Positions 13,801 to 23,760 of a stretch of DNA of 64,000 bases are shown here, piece by piece. Location: positions 53,703,944-53,767,943 of the forward strand of contig NC_091134.1 in the NCBI RefSeq assembly GCF_041381155.1, given 5' to 3'. The notes under the pieces were generated by a model. The model saw only the letters and a list, made by a program, of their open reading frames with translations. It did not search any database and had not been told where the DNA came from. The translations under genes were made by a program, and so were the position numbers. Numbering within the stretch: the stretch's first letter is position 1; the number at the start of each line of letters is the position of its first letter. The DNA is from Argopecten irradians. Lineage: Eukaryota; Mollusca; Bivalvia; Pectinida; Pectinidae.

Positions 13801-16800
13801 TTATCATTGAGGAAGAGGAAGAGGATACAGCTACAAGGTCATCTGATGTAGGTCAAGGGAGTCTAACTCAGAGATCTACTGAATTACGTCAAAGGTCATT
13901 GGATTTAAGTCGAAGAGTATCAGCTATCGCTCAAAGGGCAGAGGTCTTGGGCCGGAGAGCATCTGATCATAATAGACTTAGATCCAGGCACAGTGAGGTA
14001 CGTCCAGTGACAGTACTTGACAGTGGTCACAATGTCCGGTCCACTACCGCCACTACTGTTAACGCAGGATTGACTGAAAGGTGTCGGAATTGTACTAGAA
14101 ACAGTGCTGGAGAGACATCCAGCTCAAACCTTGTGGCAATGGAGCGTAATAACGAAACTGGTGCAATGAATCTGCCTATGGCTGCCAGTAGTGGAGCTGC
14201 AACAAGCTTCACTGGTGTTCTGTCCACTGGACCATCAGATAGTAGAAGGACATTATCAAGGTCTCTTGATATCCCAAATCTAGAGCGGACCCCAATACTA
14301 AGGATAGACTCGAACCCTAACAGTCAAGGTCAAGGTCAACACGCTTCTGACTGTGATAGTAGAGATTGTCAAGTGTGTGGTAACTTCAACAGGTCACAGC
14401 TTAATTATGGCCGTTGGGAGCCATTCGCAAGTCGAAGATTTAGTCACTCCCGAAGTGCATTTTCACAACCATCATCCCAAACTTATAGACAGCGTTACAG
14501 AAACTTAAACCCATCCAGGGTACAGGTACATAGTTACGGATCAGCTCGACGTCAGGGTGTTGGTACAGGTACATCACAGAACCCTGTAACTACACATGTA
14601 GCAAGTTCTCAGACGAACACTGACACCACCAGCTCTGCTGTGTTCGCTGAGGCAGGGGAGAGTCAGCCTTCTAGTCAACAGAACAGGCTTAGTTCTCTAC
14701 TCCATTTGGCCAGCCAGGCACAACAAGAGATCCCTCAAAGCCAATTAAATTCTTTGTTACAAAACCATACTGACACGAATATTCCATTGGATCCAAGTTC
14801 TAGTGATCAGACAAATGTAGTGGAGAATTCAAATTTACAAACACAGAGTGATAATTACTTAGTGGTAAATCCAAACAGTAACCAATCAGTGTATGTGTTA
14901 CAAAGTGATAATAATAATAATGACCAATCACAGAGTGCAGAACAACAAAATTCTGGTGATAACAACAACCGCCCAGGATATCTCGTAATACAGGACAATT
15001 TTGCAACAATTACAGCCCGTATTGAACGTGAGATGGATGAACTTGATCGCAGAATTACATCCCTGCGGAATAGTTTTCATGAAAGTATACAACAACTTCA
15101 ACAAGACCGAGATAGTTACTTGATATCTAGACAATCATTGTCACCTTCCCAGGATTCCCAGCATACAGCTGCAGAGGAGACACGTAATGTCCAACCTTCG
15201 ACAGAAACCAGGACAATTGGCCCTTCTCAGACGAATCCTGTTATAACCATCACCCGGTGTCCAGAAAGTAATCGTAGATCTCCGTCCCCACCGTCCAGTA
15301 TAAACATTCCTCAAGGTTTGTATAGAACAATATGTTATTATACTGGTTTTATGTAATCTTCATGTAATTCAGAAAATAATGCTTCTGTGTGAAGCCCTCT
15401 AACTTAGATTATGTGCTTCATGATAAAAGTCCAAAAGATATGTTAGTCATATTTTAGCCATATGGTAACTTTTGAAACTTTCTACTTAGTAGTTTTACAT
15501 ATGCTTCATATTTTTATTGCTTTCTGTATTAAATACATTTTAATGCTATTCAGCAATTTCAATAGTATAGAAATATTATTAATTATGAAAATAGCTTTTT
15601 ACACATCAATTCTTGGAATTTGAGTTAAATTTTGAATTTTCTTTTGTATTCAGTTCTTATGAATCGACAATTAGTTACTACTTTGCATGCCTATACAATT
15701 TTACAGGTTCAGCAGATATGGGGAGTAACCGTCGACCAAATACAGGAGCTCCTCATCCTTTACTGGAGACAGCCCTTAGGGGGCCATCCCAGTCTACAGC
15801 CACCAATATCCAGGTCCATTCCCTACCCCCTTCTGACCCAGATATGCACCTGCCAGCTCGGGAGCCATTCCCATCCACATTTGCCCTGCCTCCTAGTTCC
15901 CACAACTGGCACTCCCTACAGCGCCACCATTTACATCCTCACTACTCTGTCAGTATCCTAGACGACACCATCAACCGCCCTAACGACGCGCTCCAGACGG
16001 CCATCAATAGGGCCATAGCAGGTACATACTACTGTATACACATAGCTATGAGGTAGAAAGTGCATGCACACCATTCTGATGCAATTGAGTTTACATAAAG
16101 TTCTGATCTTTTGGATCTAGTCTGCAAAGCATTCAGTGGGTCAAATTACAAAAAAATGGTTCAAATTCAGTCACAAATTACTTCACAAGACCCAAAATAT
16201 TTCACTCAAAGAATTTGAAGATCAAAGATATCAGAAAATACAATATAATATTAAATAAGAAAAGGGGGTTTATTCACATACCAATTTCAATTTTAATCAT
16301 TTAAAATGATTTAAATGTTAGAATATTATAACGAATCAATCATGTATTATAGGTGCCTTCATGGGTAGAGGTGAGCCGGCGGTGGCCAATAACATTATCA
16401 ACCACACCCATAGGATACAGGCCTGGGACTTCACTAAGTGTGATATACCAGACATATCTGATGGTAAGTACCTAAAGAGGAAGAAATGGTATTAAAGTTA
16501 GGTGAGATTTCATTATGGATGGTACAGTCCTTTATTATGTGGGACTCTATTATAGTTATAGATTTTGGTTCTTTAATCTTACCCTCTATCTCTCTGTATT
16601 CAGCCTAAAGAAAAAACAGGACTGAGTCAATTTCCTTCACTACTTGTATTTCAATTAGAACTTGATTCTTTGGACATACTGCAATCATACATATTTTAGA
16701 TGGATGTATAGAAAAGAAATGAGTCATTAAAAAACATTTGACCTACCTATTGCAATGATAAATTTATCAAATAATATTTGGTATGTAACCAGTAAATCAA

Positions 16801-19344
16801 ACTCCATGTTATCGTATCTGTGTTATGTTTTACAGCCTCAGTAGGTGTGATTGTTCCTCAATGTAAACTCCATAACGATGCGAGCTGTGATATCTCCCAG
16901 GATCGAACACTGCTAGGAACCTTTGTACCAAGTCACAGAGGTTTCCCGGACGACAACATCCTGGCCATCTTCTCCCTGTTGCCTGAATCACGGGGACAGT
17001 GCCTCTTTACTAAGAGCTTTGGGCCTAATGCAATCTCTGTCAGCATATCTCCCAGGACTAATTATGTGATGGTCGGACTAGCTGCTAAACGGCTGTCGTG
17101 GGTCTTCACTTCTAATCAGGTGTGTAAAGTTTATAATTTAGATATTAAACCTTAGACTGGTTAATATTTTAAAGCAATTACCGTAGTTTGTAAGACATAT
17201 ATGGTATATACATGTGACTGTTAGTAAGATATTAGCATGGGTTATGTTGTTGTGAGACTACTGATTATAGATTGGGCTGGGTGTTTCCAGCAATTTGAAA
17301 AATCTGAAGCTTTCACTATGCTTATACATACTCTAGATATATAGATTCAGGTTGCTGCAATGTAGGTAAATCATTAGGGTTCATCAATAAAAGGACCACA
17401 CTTAGAGCATTCATGTAGCTGTTGAAAGCGACCTCTACAAATTGAAAAAGTCAATTATACTAACAAATAGATATATCATTTTGGCTTTAGTTGTAATGAC
17501 TTTCAATGTCTGACTTTATTTTCCAGCTGGTAGCTCAGGTGTACAAGATGGATAGCGAGCTGGCTGGAGAAAAATCCACCAAGGTAGATACATACATAAT
17601 CAGTTAACAAAGTCTTCCTTGTGTCCCACATCAGGATGGCATACAAATGACAGAAAATAATCATGATATTATGAAGGTTCAAAATTTTACGCTTTTCCAT
17701 CCTTTCGAACTCAACATATCTGTATGCTTTATTTATAAGCCCACTATCATCAGATGGTGGGCTATTCAAATCGCTTTTCGTCCGCATTTCTTTTTACCAT
17801 TATTTCTCAGAAAGTACTGAAGAGTTCTTTCTCAAATTTCATATGTAGGTTCCCCTATGGCCCTAATTGTGCATAATGCATTTTGGGACCGATCGGTCAA
17901 CAAAATGGCCGCAAGACAGCCATCTTGGATTTGGATAGTTAAAGTTTGATGCCGCTATTTCTCAGAAAGTACTGAAGGGATCTCTCTCAAATTTCACATG
18001 TAGGTTCCTCTGGGGCCCTAATTGTGCATATTGCATTTTTGGACTGATCAGTCAACAAGATGGCAGCCAGGGGTTGGATCGTCACTTCGATTTTGATCAG
18101 TCAACAAGATGGCTGACAAGTAGCCATCTTGGATTTTTATAATTGAAGTTTGTTACTGTTTATGTATCTCCGAAAGTACTCAGAGGATCTTTATCAAATT
18201 TCATATGAAGTAATATGTAGTAAAAGTTTGAAAAGGAGAGAAAAATCCCTCTTTCCATTGTCAGACGTAGATCATTCTTTGGTGGGCACCAAGATCCCTC
18301 TGGGATCTCTCTTGTATAAATTGTCATACTTTGTGTATTACCACTACTCATAAGATAGACTATTAAATCTATAATTTAAATAATGTCATGATTATCATTT
18401 TTCATTTTAGCATGTATCGGATATCATGCACCCCTGTGATATGGATATTCGTACCCACGTAAGCGTGAACTCGGCCCGTTGGTTACCCGGTGTTGGTGAT
18501 GGTATTATCTATGGGACAAACAGAGGGGATCTTCATATTTGTAGGCCAGGGTAAGTCGCATAGAAATACAGCCAAACTCTGTTACCTCAAGGTCACACAA
18601 GGTCAGAAAGATGAAATATCAAGTGTGATTTGAGCATCGATGACCATATAAGCTTACTAATCTTACTAATCACTTTTTGACAGTGGTCTGTGGTCCTTCC
18701 TTCCGTCCATCCATTAATAATTCTTGTCACTGCTATTTCTCAGAAAGTACTGAAGGGATCTGTCTCAGATTTAATTGTAGGTTCCTCTAGGGTCCTAGTT
18801 TTGCATATTGCGTTTGGAGCCCAATCAATCAACAAGATGGCCGACAGGCTGCAATATTGGATTTTGATAGTTGAAGTTTAAAAGAAAAAACAAAATCCCT
18901 CTTTCAATTGTCAGACATTTTTGGTGGGCGCCAAGATCCCTGTGGGATCTCTTGTGTCTTATTGTCGAGGGGGTCTTTATATAGAATGAGTTGTAATGAG
19001 GACCCCATGAAAGTGGTCTTATTCAGCCGATGATCTTTGTATTACTATCGTTTTATTATGCTTTTATAACAATTTTACTGATTGACCTTGAGTGACCTGT
19101 AAATATTGACTGTAATTCTGTCTATATGATATATCTGCCAGAGATAAATTCAAGATTTGTTTTCTTTATCAACAGGGCAAAGAAGGAGTCGGAGAAGGAG
19201 AAACCAGCAGATACTACCACCTCTGGGACATCCATTCGACGGAACCTGATGCATATGCTGGGACTCTCCTCTACAGCTGTCCCACTGATTAGTATAGGGA
19301 CGCAGACAGCCGAAAGGCGCAGTGCTGGGACACAGACCGAGTAA
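7669..19344 (+). CDS. AMBRA1: AMBRA1, autophagy and DDB1-CUL4 receptor protein (5'-partial, 11 exons seen)
   Basis: AMBRA1 promotes Beclin-1 dependent autophagy and is a substrate receptor (DCAF3) of the CUL4-DDB1 ubiquitin ligase that acts on D-type cyclins. The match rests on WD40 exons at both ends of the protein. The N-terminal part includes [13 protein letters not shown] and [14 protein letters not shown]. The C-terminal part includes [21 protein letters not shown] and [11 protein letters not shown]. Between them lies a long low-complexity exon of about 588 residues, and two TQT dynein-light-chain motifs end the protein. In vertebrate AMBRA1 the N- and C-terminal WD40 parts together form a split propeller, and this layout fits. 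All junctions from 12556 to the stop at 19344 keep frame (3079 nt, about 1025 residues). The first two exons are frameshifted. The initiator exon lies upstream, outside the window or lost in the satellite. Confidence 0.93.
8155..8367 (+). CDS. AMBRA1: AMBRA1 exon: second/third WD40 repeat (indel-damaged)
   Basis: A likely acceptor CTTCAG precedes 8155. Fragments in order are [29 protein letters not shown] and EYEK, matching the AMBRA1 segment that ends just before LVRFD. The pieces need several single-base frame changes to read through. The donor at ATCAG|GTTATACC fits the phase of the next exon (AG|A = Arg). The 44-bp satellite begins within a few bases of this donor. Confidence 0.72.
8368..12302. 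repeat. 44-bp satellite array in an AMBRA1 intron
   Basis: About 85-90 head-to-tail units (estimated from length) of GGTATATCACATTCTAAAGG followed by TACATAGTGTAGATCAATAT and ACCT, 44 bp in total. The period was checked from positions 9061 and 9105. Two variants, CATAGTG and CATATTG, alternate irregularly. Each unit contains the odd palindrome TATACCTGGTATA. Units at 8480-8810 and 11870-12130 are more irregular. The array occupies most of the intron between 8367 and 12556. It has no unique spacers and so is not a CRISPR array. Confidence 0.95.
12556..12651 (+). CDS. AMBRA1: AMBRA1 exon ([14 protein letters not shown])
   Basis: Acceptor TTTTACAG and donor GTAAGT. It encodes [18 protein letters not shown], the end of the N-terminal WD40 part of AMBRA1. 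The exon is 96 nt (1 + 31 codons + 2) and joins in frame to the exon at 13021. From here on the coding sequence is undamaged. Confidence 0.92.
13021..13163 (+). CDS. AMBRA1: AMBRA1 exon
   Basis: Acceptor TATATTTCAG, donor TCAG|GTAATC. It encodes a basic segment beginning [19 protein letters not shown] and including [14 protein letters not shown]. The exon is 143 nt. Its phase (1 in, 1 out) matches both neighbours. Confidence 0.88.
13552..15315 (+). CDS. AMBRA1: AMBRA1 large central exon (linker, CxxC pairs, coiled coil)
   Basis: A 1764-nt exon begins after AAATACAG and ends at CTCAAG|GTTTGT. It encodes about 588 residues rich in Ser, Gln, Asn and Arg, the disordered linker that separates the two WD40 halves. 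Visible elements are an acidic run [10 protein letters not shown] (about 13800-13830), CRNC at about 14083, [20 protein letters not shown] at about 14371-14430, and a likely coiled coil [20 protein letters not shown] at about 15016-15075. A CxxC followed by an RWE tryptophan also occurs in vertebrate AMBRA1. The open frame runs on into the intron to 15355, so ORF length overstates the exon. Confidence 0.9.
15707..16021 (+). CDS. AMBRA1: AMBRA1 exon before the C-terminal WD40 part
   Basis: Acceptor TTTTACAG, donor GCAG|GTACAT. A Pro/Ser/His-rich segment leads into [20 protein letters not shown], corresponding to the vertebrate segment just before the C-terminal WD40 half. The exon is 315 nt and in frame with both neighbours. 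Confidence 0.88.
16353..16463 (+). CDS. AMBRA1: AMBRA1 exon ([13 protein letters not shown])
   Basis: Acceptor ATTATAG, donor GATG|GTAAGT. It encodes [20 protein letters not shown] followed by CDIPDISD, a strong match to the AMBRA1 family motif WDFTK-x-D-x-P. The exon is 111 nt and phase-compatible on both sides. Confidence 0.92.
16836..17119 (+). CDS. AMBRA1: AMBRA1 exon: C-terminal WD40 core
   Basis: Acceptor GTTTTACAG, donor AATCAG|GTGTGT. It encodes [44 protein letters not shown] and [11 protein letters not shown] in the AMBRA1 order. The exon is 284 nt and ends on a codon boundary. This is the best-conserved part of the gene in this window. Confidence 0.95.
17527..17583 (+). CDS. AMBRA1: AMBRA1 micro-exon (LVAQVYKMD)
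   Basis: A 57-nt, 19-codon exon with acceptor TTTTCCAG and donor AAG|GTAGAT. It encodes [19 protein letters not shown], matching the AMBRA1 segment MVAQVFRL. It is phase 0 on both sides, so it could be skipped without frame loss. Confidence 0.88.
17697..18350. mobile_element. Interspersed repeat with ~170-bp tandem units and hairpin end
   Basis: Two to three units start at CTATTTCTCAGAAAGTACTG and contain CAACAAGATGGC and CCATCTTGGAT. The right end carries the hairpin AGATCCCTCTGGGATCT. A related copy with the same hairpin (AGATCCCTGTGGGATCT) lies at 18690-18960. A reverse fragment lies at 29440-29520 and 43270-43345 (CACCCACCAAAGAATGATTT). No transposase is present, so it is non-autonomous. 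It fills the intron between 17583 and 18411. Confidence 0.75.
18411..18550 (+). CDS. AMBRA1: AMBRA1 exon ([11 protein letters not shown])
   Basis: Acceptor CATTTTAG, donor AGG|GTAAGT. It encodes [18 protein letters not shown] and [14 protein letters not shown], the last WD40 blade of AMBRA1. The exon is 140 nt and ends with a split Gly codon completed by the next exon. Confidence 0.93.
18690..18960. mobile_element. Second copy of the AGAAAGTACTGAAGGGATCT repeat
   Basis: A single unit of the element described at 17697, including CAACAAGATGGCC and the terminal hairpin AGATCCCTGTGGGATCT. It lies in the last AMBRA1 intron (18551-19175) and has no coding capacity. Confidence 0.72.
19176..19344 (+). 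CDS. AMBRA1: AMBRA1 terminal coding exon with two TQT motifs
   Basis: Acceptor TATCAACAG. The exon joins in frame to HICRPG and encodes a basic segment ([17 protein letters not shown]), then [16 protein letters not shown], then the TAA stop at 19342-19344. In vertebrate AMBRA1 the two TQT motifs bind dynein light chain 1 and tether the protein to microtubules. Here they are ten residues apart and the second ends the protein, whereas vertebrate AMBRA1 continues for roughly two hundred residues. The vertebrate WDQL LC3-interacting segment that precedes the TQT pair is absent from the exons seen. Confidence 0.9.
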
Positions 19345-20577
19345 ACTTTCAGACAGCTGATCAGAAAGTACTGGGCACAGTGTGCATACATAGACAGTGG
19401 GATGGAGCAGTACCATCTCACAGAAAGGCGAAACCTGTGGAGCTGCACACTTCTGGCACACACACTGACCGACAGACAGCGAAGGGGATCGGAACTGCCA
19501 AACAGCACAGAAAAGTCACTTAGCAACATGGTGATTGGACAGACAGCTTTCAGAAAATCTGCAAAACCGAAAAGCTCTTTGATATGAATTTTCTGAAGAT
19601 TGGCTTCTGTTTAACCCATAGTTACTATTGAACATTGTCCGAATTGTATTCCTGGTGATATTTCTGTCAAGTGAAGACTAGATAAGCTACATTGTTGAGA
19701 GGCCTTTGTTATATTAAGGAATCCAACACTTAAAAAGTGTTTGACTGGTATATTATGGTAATTGACACACTATATAATCTAGTAAGGCTGGATTAGTGTA
19801 TCTTTAATATGAAGGTCAGAAAAACTGAACAGGATTTCTTTGAGAAAAAATTACTTGAGGGCCAAATTATGGACTACAAAGTGTAGAAAAAATTGAACTG
19901 TTCCTTTGATATGGTAAAATTTCAAATGATAGGTAAAAAAAGTGAGTCCAACACAGTCGTTCCTTACAGTAAACTGATTATTTACTCAGAGTTTAGTTGA
20001 CAAGTTTAGGCTCGAAGGGAGCCATCCTTGGAGAATTTGAGCCAAAACATGTCAATATCTATTCATTGTTAACTTATGGCTTACATATACATATTGCAGT
20101 TTGGACATGAATGAAAATACATATAACAATATATGTATACATATATATCTGGATAGTTACAAGGTTTACTATTGTCTCCGATAGTTTCATAGAATTTTTA
20201 ATGAGTACATGTATTGTATTTAATGAGCATTGTGACAATAATCAATCTAGGGGTTTCCTTTCTCTTTTAACTTGGTGCATTGTCATTGAAATGTGGAAGA
20301 GTTGGTGCATATTTATAATTATTGCTGAAATATAGCTTGGTACTTGGTTGAGAGATGTTGTTTAGAAAACAATAAATTAGATCAAATTTAAAATATGAAA
20401 TGGTATAAAAAAATGTATTGCAATATGTAATAACCTGGTATCATATTAATTTTGTAATAGTAGTAACTTTGCGTTTAAAACAATTTTACTGTGCGTCTAT
20501 TTCATTTTGTAGAAGGGATTTTTATATAGTCGATAATGAAAGGATATTTATTTAGGCTTAAATTATTTTTAATTTAA

Positions 20578-20918
20578 AGTGAACAGTCGGGCAAGGATAG
20601 CTAAAGTTGGTAAAAATGGTGTGAATGTATCCAGTAAAATTTCTTATGGAATAGAAAAATAAACTCTCTCGTCAAAATCTTGTCTGCGTACGTAGAAATT
20701 AATTCAAAGTATAAGAATCCCAAAAAACGTCCTCCCGGCTGATGATGTCCGTGGTTACGTTTCCACGCAGCCTCGCTTTCAATGCTTTCAACTTTTCGTT
20801 ATTTCAATGGTCAGAACTGGGAAACGTAAGCAGAACTTGACCGTCGTATTAATATGTGAGAACTTTTGGAAGGCCAATTAAAGCATTTAGACTGGTTTTC
20901 TTTGCCCGACTATTCACT
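20578..20918. mobile_element. TTAA-flanked MITE (AGTGAACAGTCGGGCAA ends)
   Basis: The left end AGTGAACAGTCGGGCAA and the right end TTGCCCGACTATTCACT are inverted copies with one mismatch. TTAA flanks both sides (20574-20577 and 20919-20922). At 341 bp it has no transposase. TTAA target sites are typical of piggyBac-type transposases. It lies in the AMBRA1 3' region. Its counterpart in the second block copy is 34711-35054. Confidence 0.8.
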
Positions 20919-21273
20919 TTAAAGATAACTAAGAAATGTGATTTGTCTTCTTCACAAGTTACTGTCATTACTTGTCTGAACACTATATTGTATGCTGTTA
21001 CAGTGTTGTCTAATGGATGGTTGACAAGCTCTCCTCATTACAGGTTATGCAAGTCAGAGAGTGGCTAAAAATCAATAAGGAAAACAAGATAACAGTGTTT
21101 TATTTCTGTAAATGTGTGAACAGTTACCAGGTAATATGAATTAGGTACATGGCCTGAATTTCGATGACATTTTTGGCCTTGAAATTTCGATGAAGTTAAA
21201 ACATAATGCCATATTTACCATATTTGATTGTTTTACATGCACATAATTTCTGAAATCATATCATTGATTATAC

Positions 21274-21492
21274 AGGTATTTAATAATGTAACAACAAAAT
21301 GTAGCCAGAAGTTGATGAAACAAGTGTACATTTCATATATAAGAAATGGGATGAGATTTTTAGCTGATATTTGTACTAGAATTATCTCTCATGTATTTCA
21401 AAACATGATTGGTTAGCTGGAGTTTCTGGAATATGCAATGGTGTTGGTTTAGGTTTTTTTGGCAGTCATAATACATTGTTTTGAAGTGCTAG
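21274..21492. repeat. ~215-bp block repeated at 25238, 35388 and 39341
   Basis: The segment starting TATTTAATAATGTAACAACA and ending near CATTGTTTTGAAG occurs twice in each 14-kb block copy. The second occurrence (25238-25457 in copy 1) lies between the Helitron-like repeat core and the foldback element. It therefore marks a local duplication or an insertion event inside the block. Confidence 0.85.
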
Positions 21493-22794
21493 ACACCATT
21501 ATTTTATTTTCAATTGTGATACTGTAAGGAGGAGGTTGTGACTTTTTTTGTTGGCTAATACATTTTGGGATTTGTTAGAGAAATTCCATACATCTAAACT
21601 TACACAATATCTGAGAAACTATATAAATGATATCTTTATATTTACATGTTTAAGAACAGTATTTAGCTTTCAGGTATGAATATTGATATTGAGTTTTGAT
21701 TATAACCCATAATGATATATATATAATTAGACAGGTCACTGTGTGTGTTTGAATTGAACATACAATTGCATTCACTATACAAAATATACAAAGTTTATTG
21801 GGCATTAATGACACCAAACTACTTCATCTGTCAGTTCACACCACCGACCACGTGTGTTTACATGATATCAAAAATTGCACCTGATATATATGTTTAACTT
21901 AACCAAGAGTTCTTATTTGAGTTGATTACACTCTCAGGTTTAGGGTTATTTCTCATAAACAAATACTATACCCTATGAACTGCTCGGAGTTCATGTGGTA
22001 TATTAGTACATTTTGTCTTATTTTATTTATTCTTTGCAGCAGCTGAATTGCCTAATGAAATTTCTTATTCAGTGTTTGCTGACCTGGGTCCAATGTTGGT
22101 TATTGAATAATTATGATAGTCTGGATGTGAGAGTGTAGGTTAGACTTCTATGGTAATGCTTCATTATATTATTTGCCTTCATATTGCCATTTTTTTTTTT
22201 TTTTATGCCCGTTTGATTTTTTTAGAGTGATTTTCCATTATCCTGGGAATTTTCTGTTCGTTAAGCTGGATGCATTTTGTTTTAACCTTTTACCTGACCA
22301 TTGGCCGTTGAAATGGTTATCAGCCATTGTACATGAAAATGTATTCTTGGCCTATTTATGTATTTGCACAACTGTAATGTTCATTTGTTTGTTTTCCATT
22401 TACTTCAAAATAAACATGTTGCTTTGTTTCAATATTTTTTTTTTGTTATTTTATTTATATTGTACTGAAAATAGTTATTACCTCTAGTCTGATAAAAACC
22501 ACATCTTGGTCTGCACGTGTTCCATAAAGATAGTTACTGCAACTACTCTTTGCTCTTTCAGAGGGAGTATAATCTCTCATACCTACTTCTCGGTGCAATT
22601 TTAACAAATTTTTTTTTTCAAAAGTAGGCTGGATTTACTTTAAAATATGCAAGCAACAAGATTTTCGTTGAAAACATCACGCATATTTTCATGTAAGGAG
22701 AATTGACTTGCAGTCGCGTTTTCTTCGAATTTATTTCAAAATGGCCGAAAATTATAGAAGTAAAATTGCATTAAAATGTTGAGGTATGAGAGAA

Positions 22795-23760
22795 CAAGAG
22801 GCCCAGAGGGCCTGTATCGCTCACCTGGTTTGTAATGCCTAGTAATGTTCTGAATACAGGTTCATTGTTTCTTTTCTGAAGGAATTTGAAAATTTACCTC
22901 TAATTCCCCTATTGGGCCCAACTCTTTCTGCTCCAAGGGGTCAGAGCCAAAATTTATACGAATTCTTTTAACCCAAAGGATGATTCTGGGCCAAATTTGG
23001 TTAAAATCCAAGCAGAACTATATGACTAGAAGCGATTTATAGGATTTACCTCTATTTCCCCTATTGGGACCCGCCCCTCCTTCCCCCGGGGGGTCAGAGC
23101 CAATATTTATACAAGTTCTGTTCCCCTTCCCCAAAGGATGTTTCTGGCAAAATTTGGTCACAATCCATGCCGAACTCTAGGACAAGTAGCGATTTAAAGG
23201 ATTTACCTCTATTTCCCCTATTGGGACTTGCCCCTGGGGGATCAGAGCCAAAATTACAAGTTCTGTTCCCCTTCCCCCAAGGATGTTTCTGGCCAAATTT
23301 GGTTACAATCCATGCTGAACTCTAGGACAAGTAGCGATTTATTGGATTTACCTCTATTTCCCCTATTGGGCCCCGCCCCTCCTGCCCCCTTGGGGTCAGA
23401 GCCAAAATTTATACAAGTTCTGTTCCCCTTTCCCTAAGGATGTTTGTGGCCAATTTGGTCAAAATCCATGCCGAACTCTAGGACAAGTAGCGATTTGTAG
23501 GATTAACCTCTATTTCCCCTATTGGGCCCAGCCCCTCCTGCCCCCGGGGAGTCAGAGCCAAAATTACAAGTTCTGGTCCGCTTCCCCCAAGGATGTTTGT
23601 GGCCAAATTTGGTTACAATCCATGCCGAACTCTAGGACAAGTAGCGATTTATAGGATTTACCTTTATTTCCCCTATTGGGCCCTGCCCTGGGGGGCTCAG
23701 AGCCAAAATTTATACAAGTTCTGTTCCCCTTCCCCCCAGGATGTTTGCCAGGTGAGCTAA
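22795..23760. mobile_element. Helitron-like repeat-core element (copy 1, left)
   Basis: Starts CAAGAGGCCCAGAGGGCC, continues TGTATCGCTCACCTGG, and ends CCAGGTGAGCTAA. The core is about five to six tandem units of about 150 bp (TAGCGATTTATAGGATTTAC, CCCTATTGGGCCC, GGGGTCAGAGCCAAAATTTA, CCAAGGATGTTTGTGGCCAA). No ORF is credible. The GGCCC-AGA-GGGCC hairpin at the start, the CTAA end and the tandem core recall non-autonomous Helentron/pearl-type elements of bivalves. The second-block copy is 36909-37874. Confidence 0.8.

Larger units (their letters stand above)
19345..22480 (+). other. AMBRA1 3' UTR and flank
   Basis: AT-rich sequence after the stop with no supported coding region. AATAAA motifs are at about 20371 and 22409. 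The second is followed by T-rich sequence and could be a polyadenylation site. From 19717 on, this sequence is repeated at 33822. A TTAA-flanked MITE at 20578-20918 is inside. The transcript end cannot be set from sequence alone. Confidence 0.5.

Noticed and set aside
19122..19529. - strand ORFs of 103-135 codons
   Set aside because: They are antisense shadows of the AMBRA1 terminal exon and 3' UTR.
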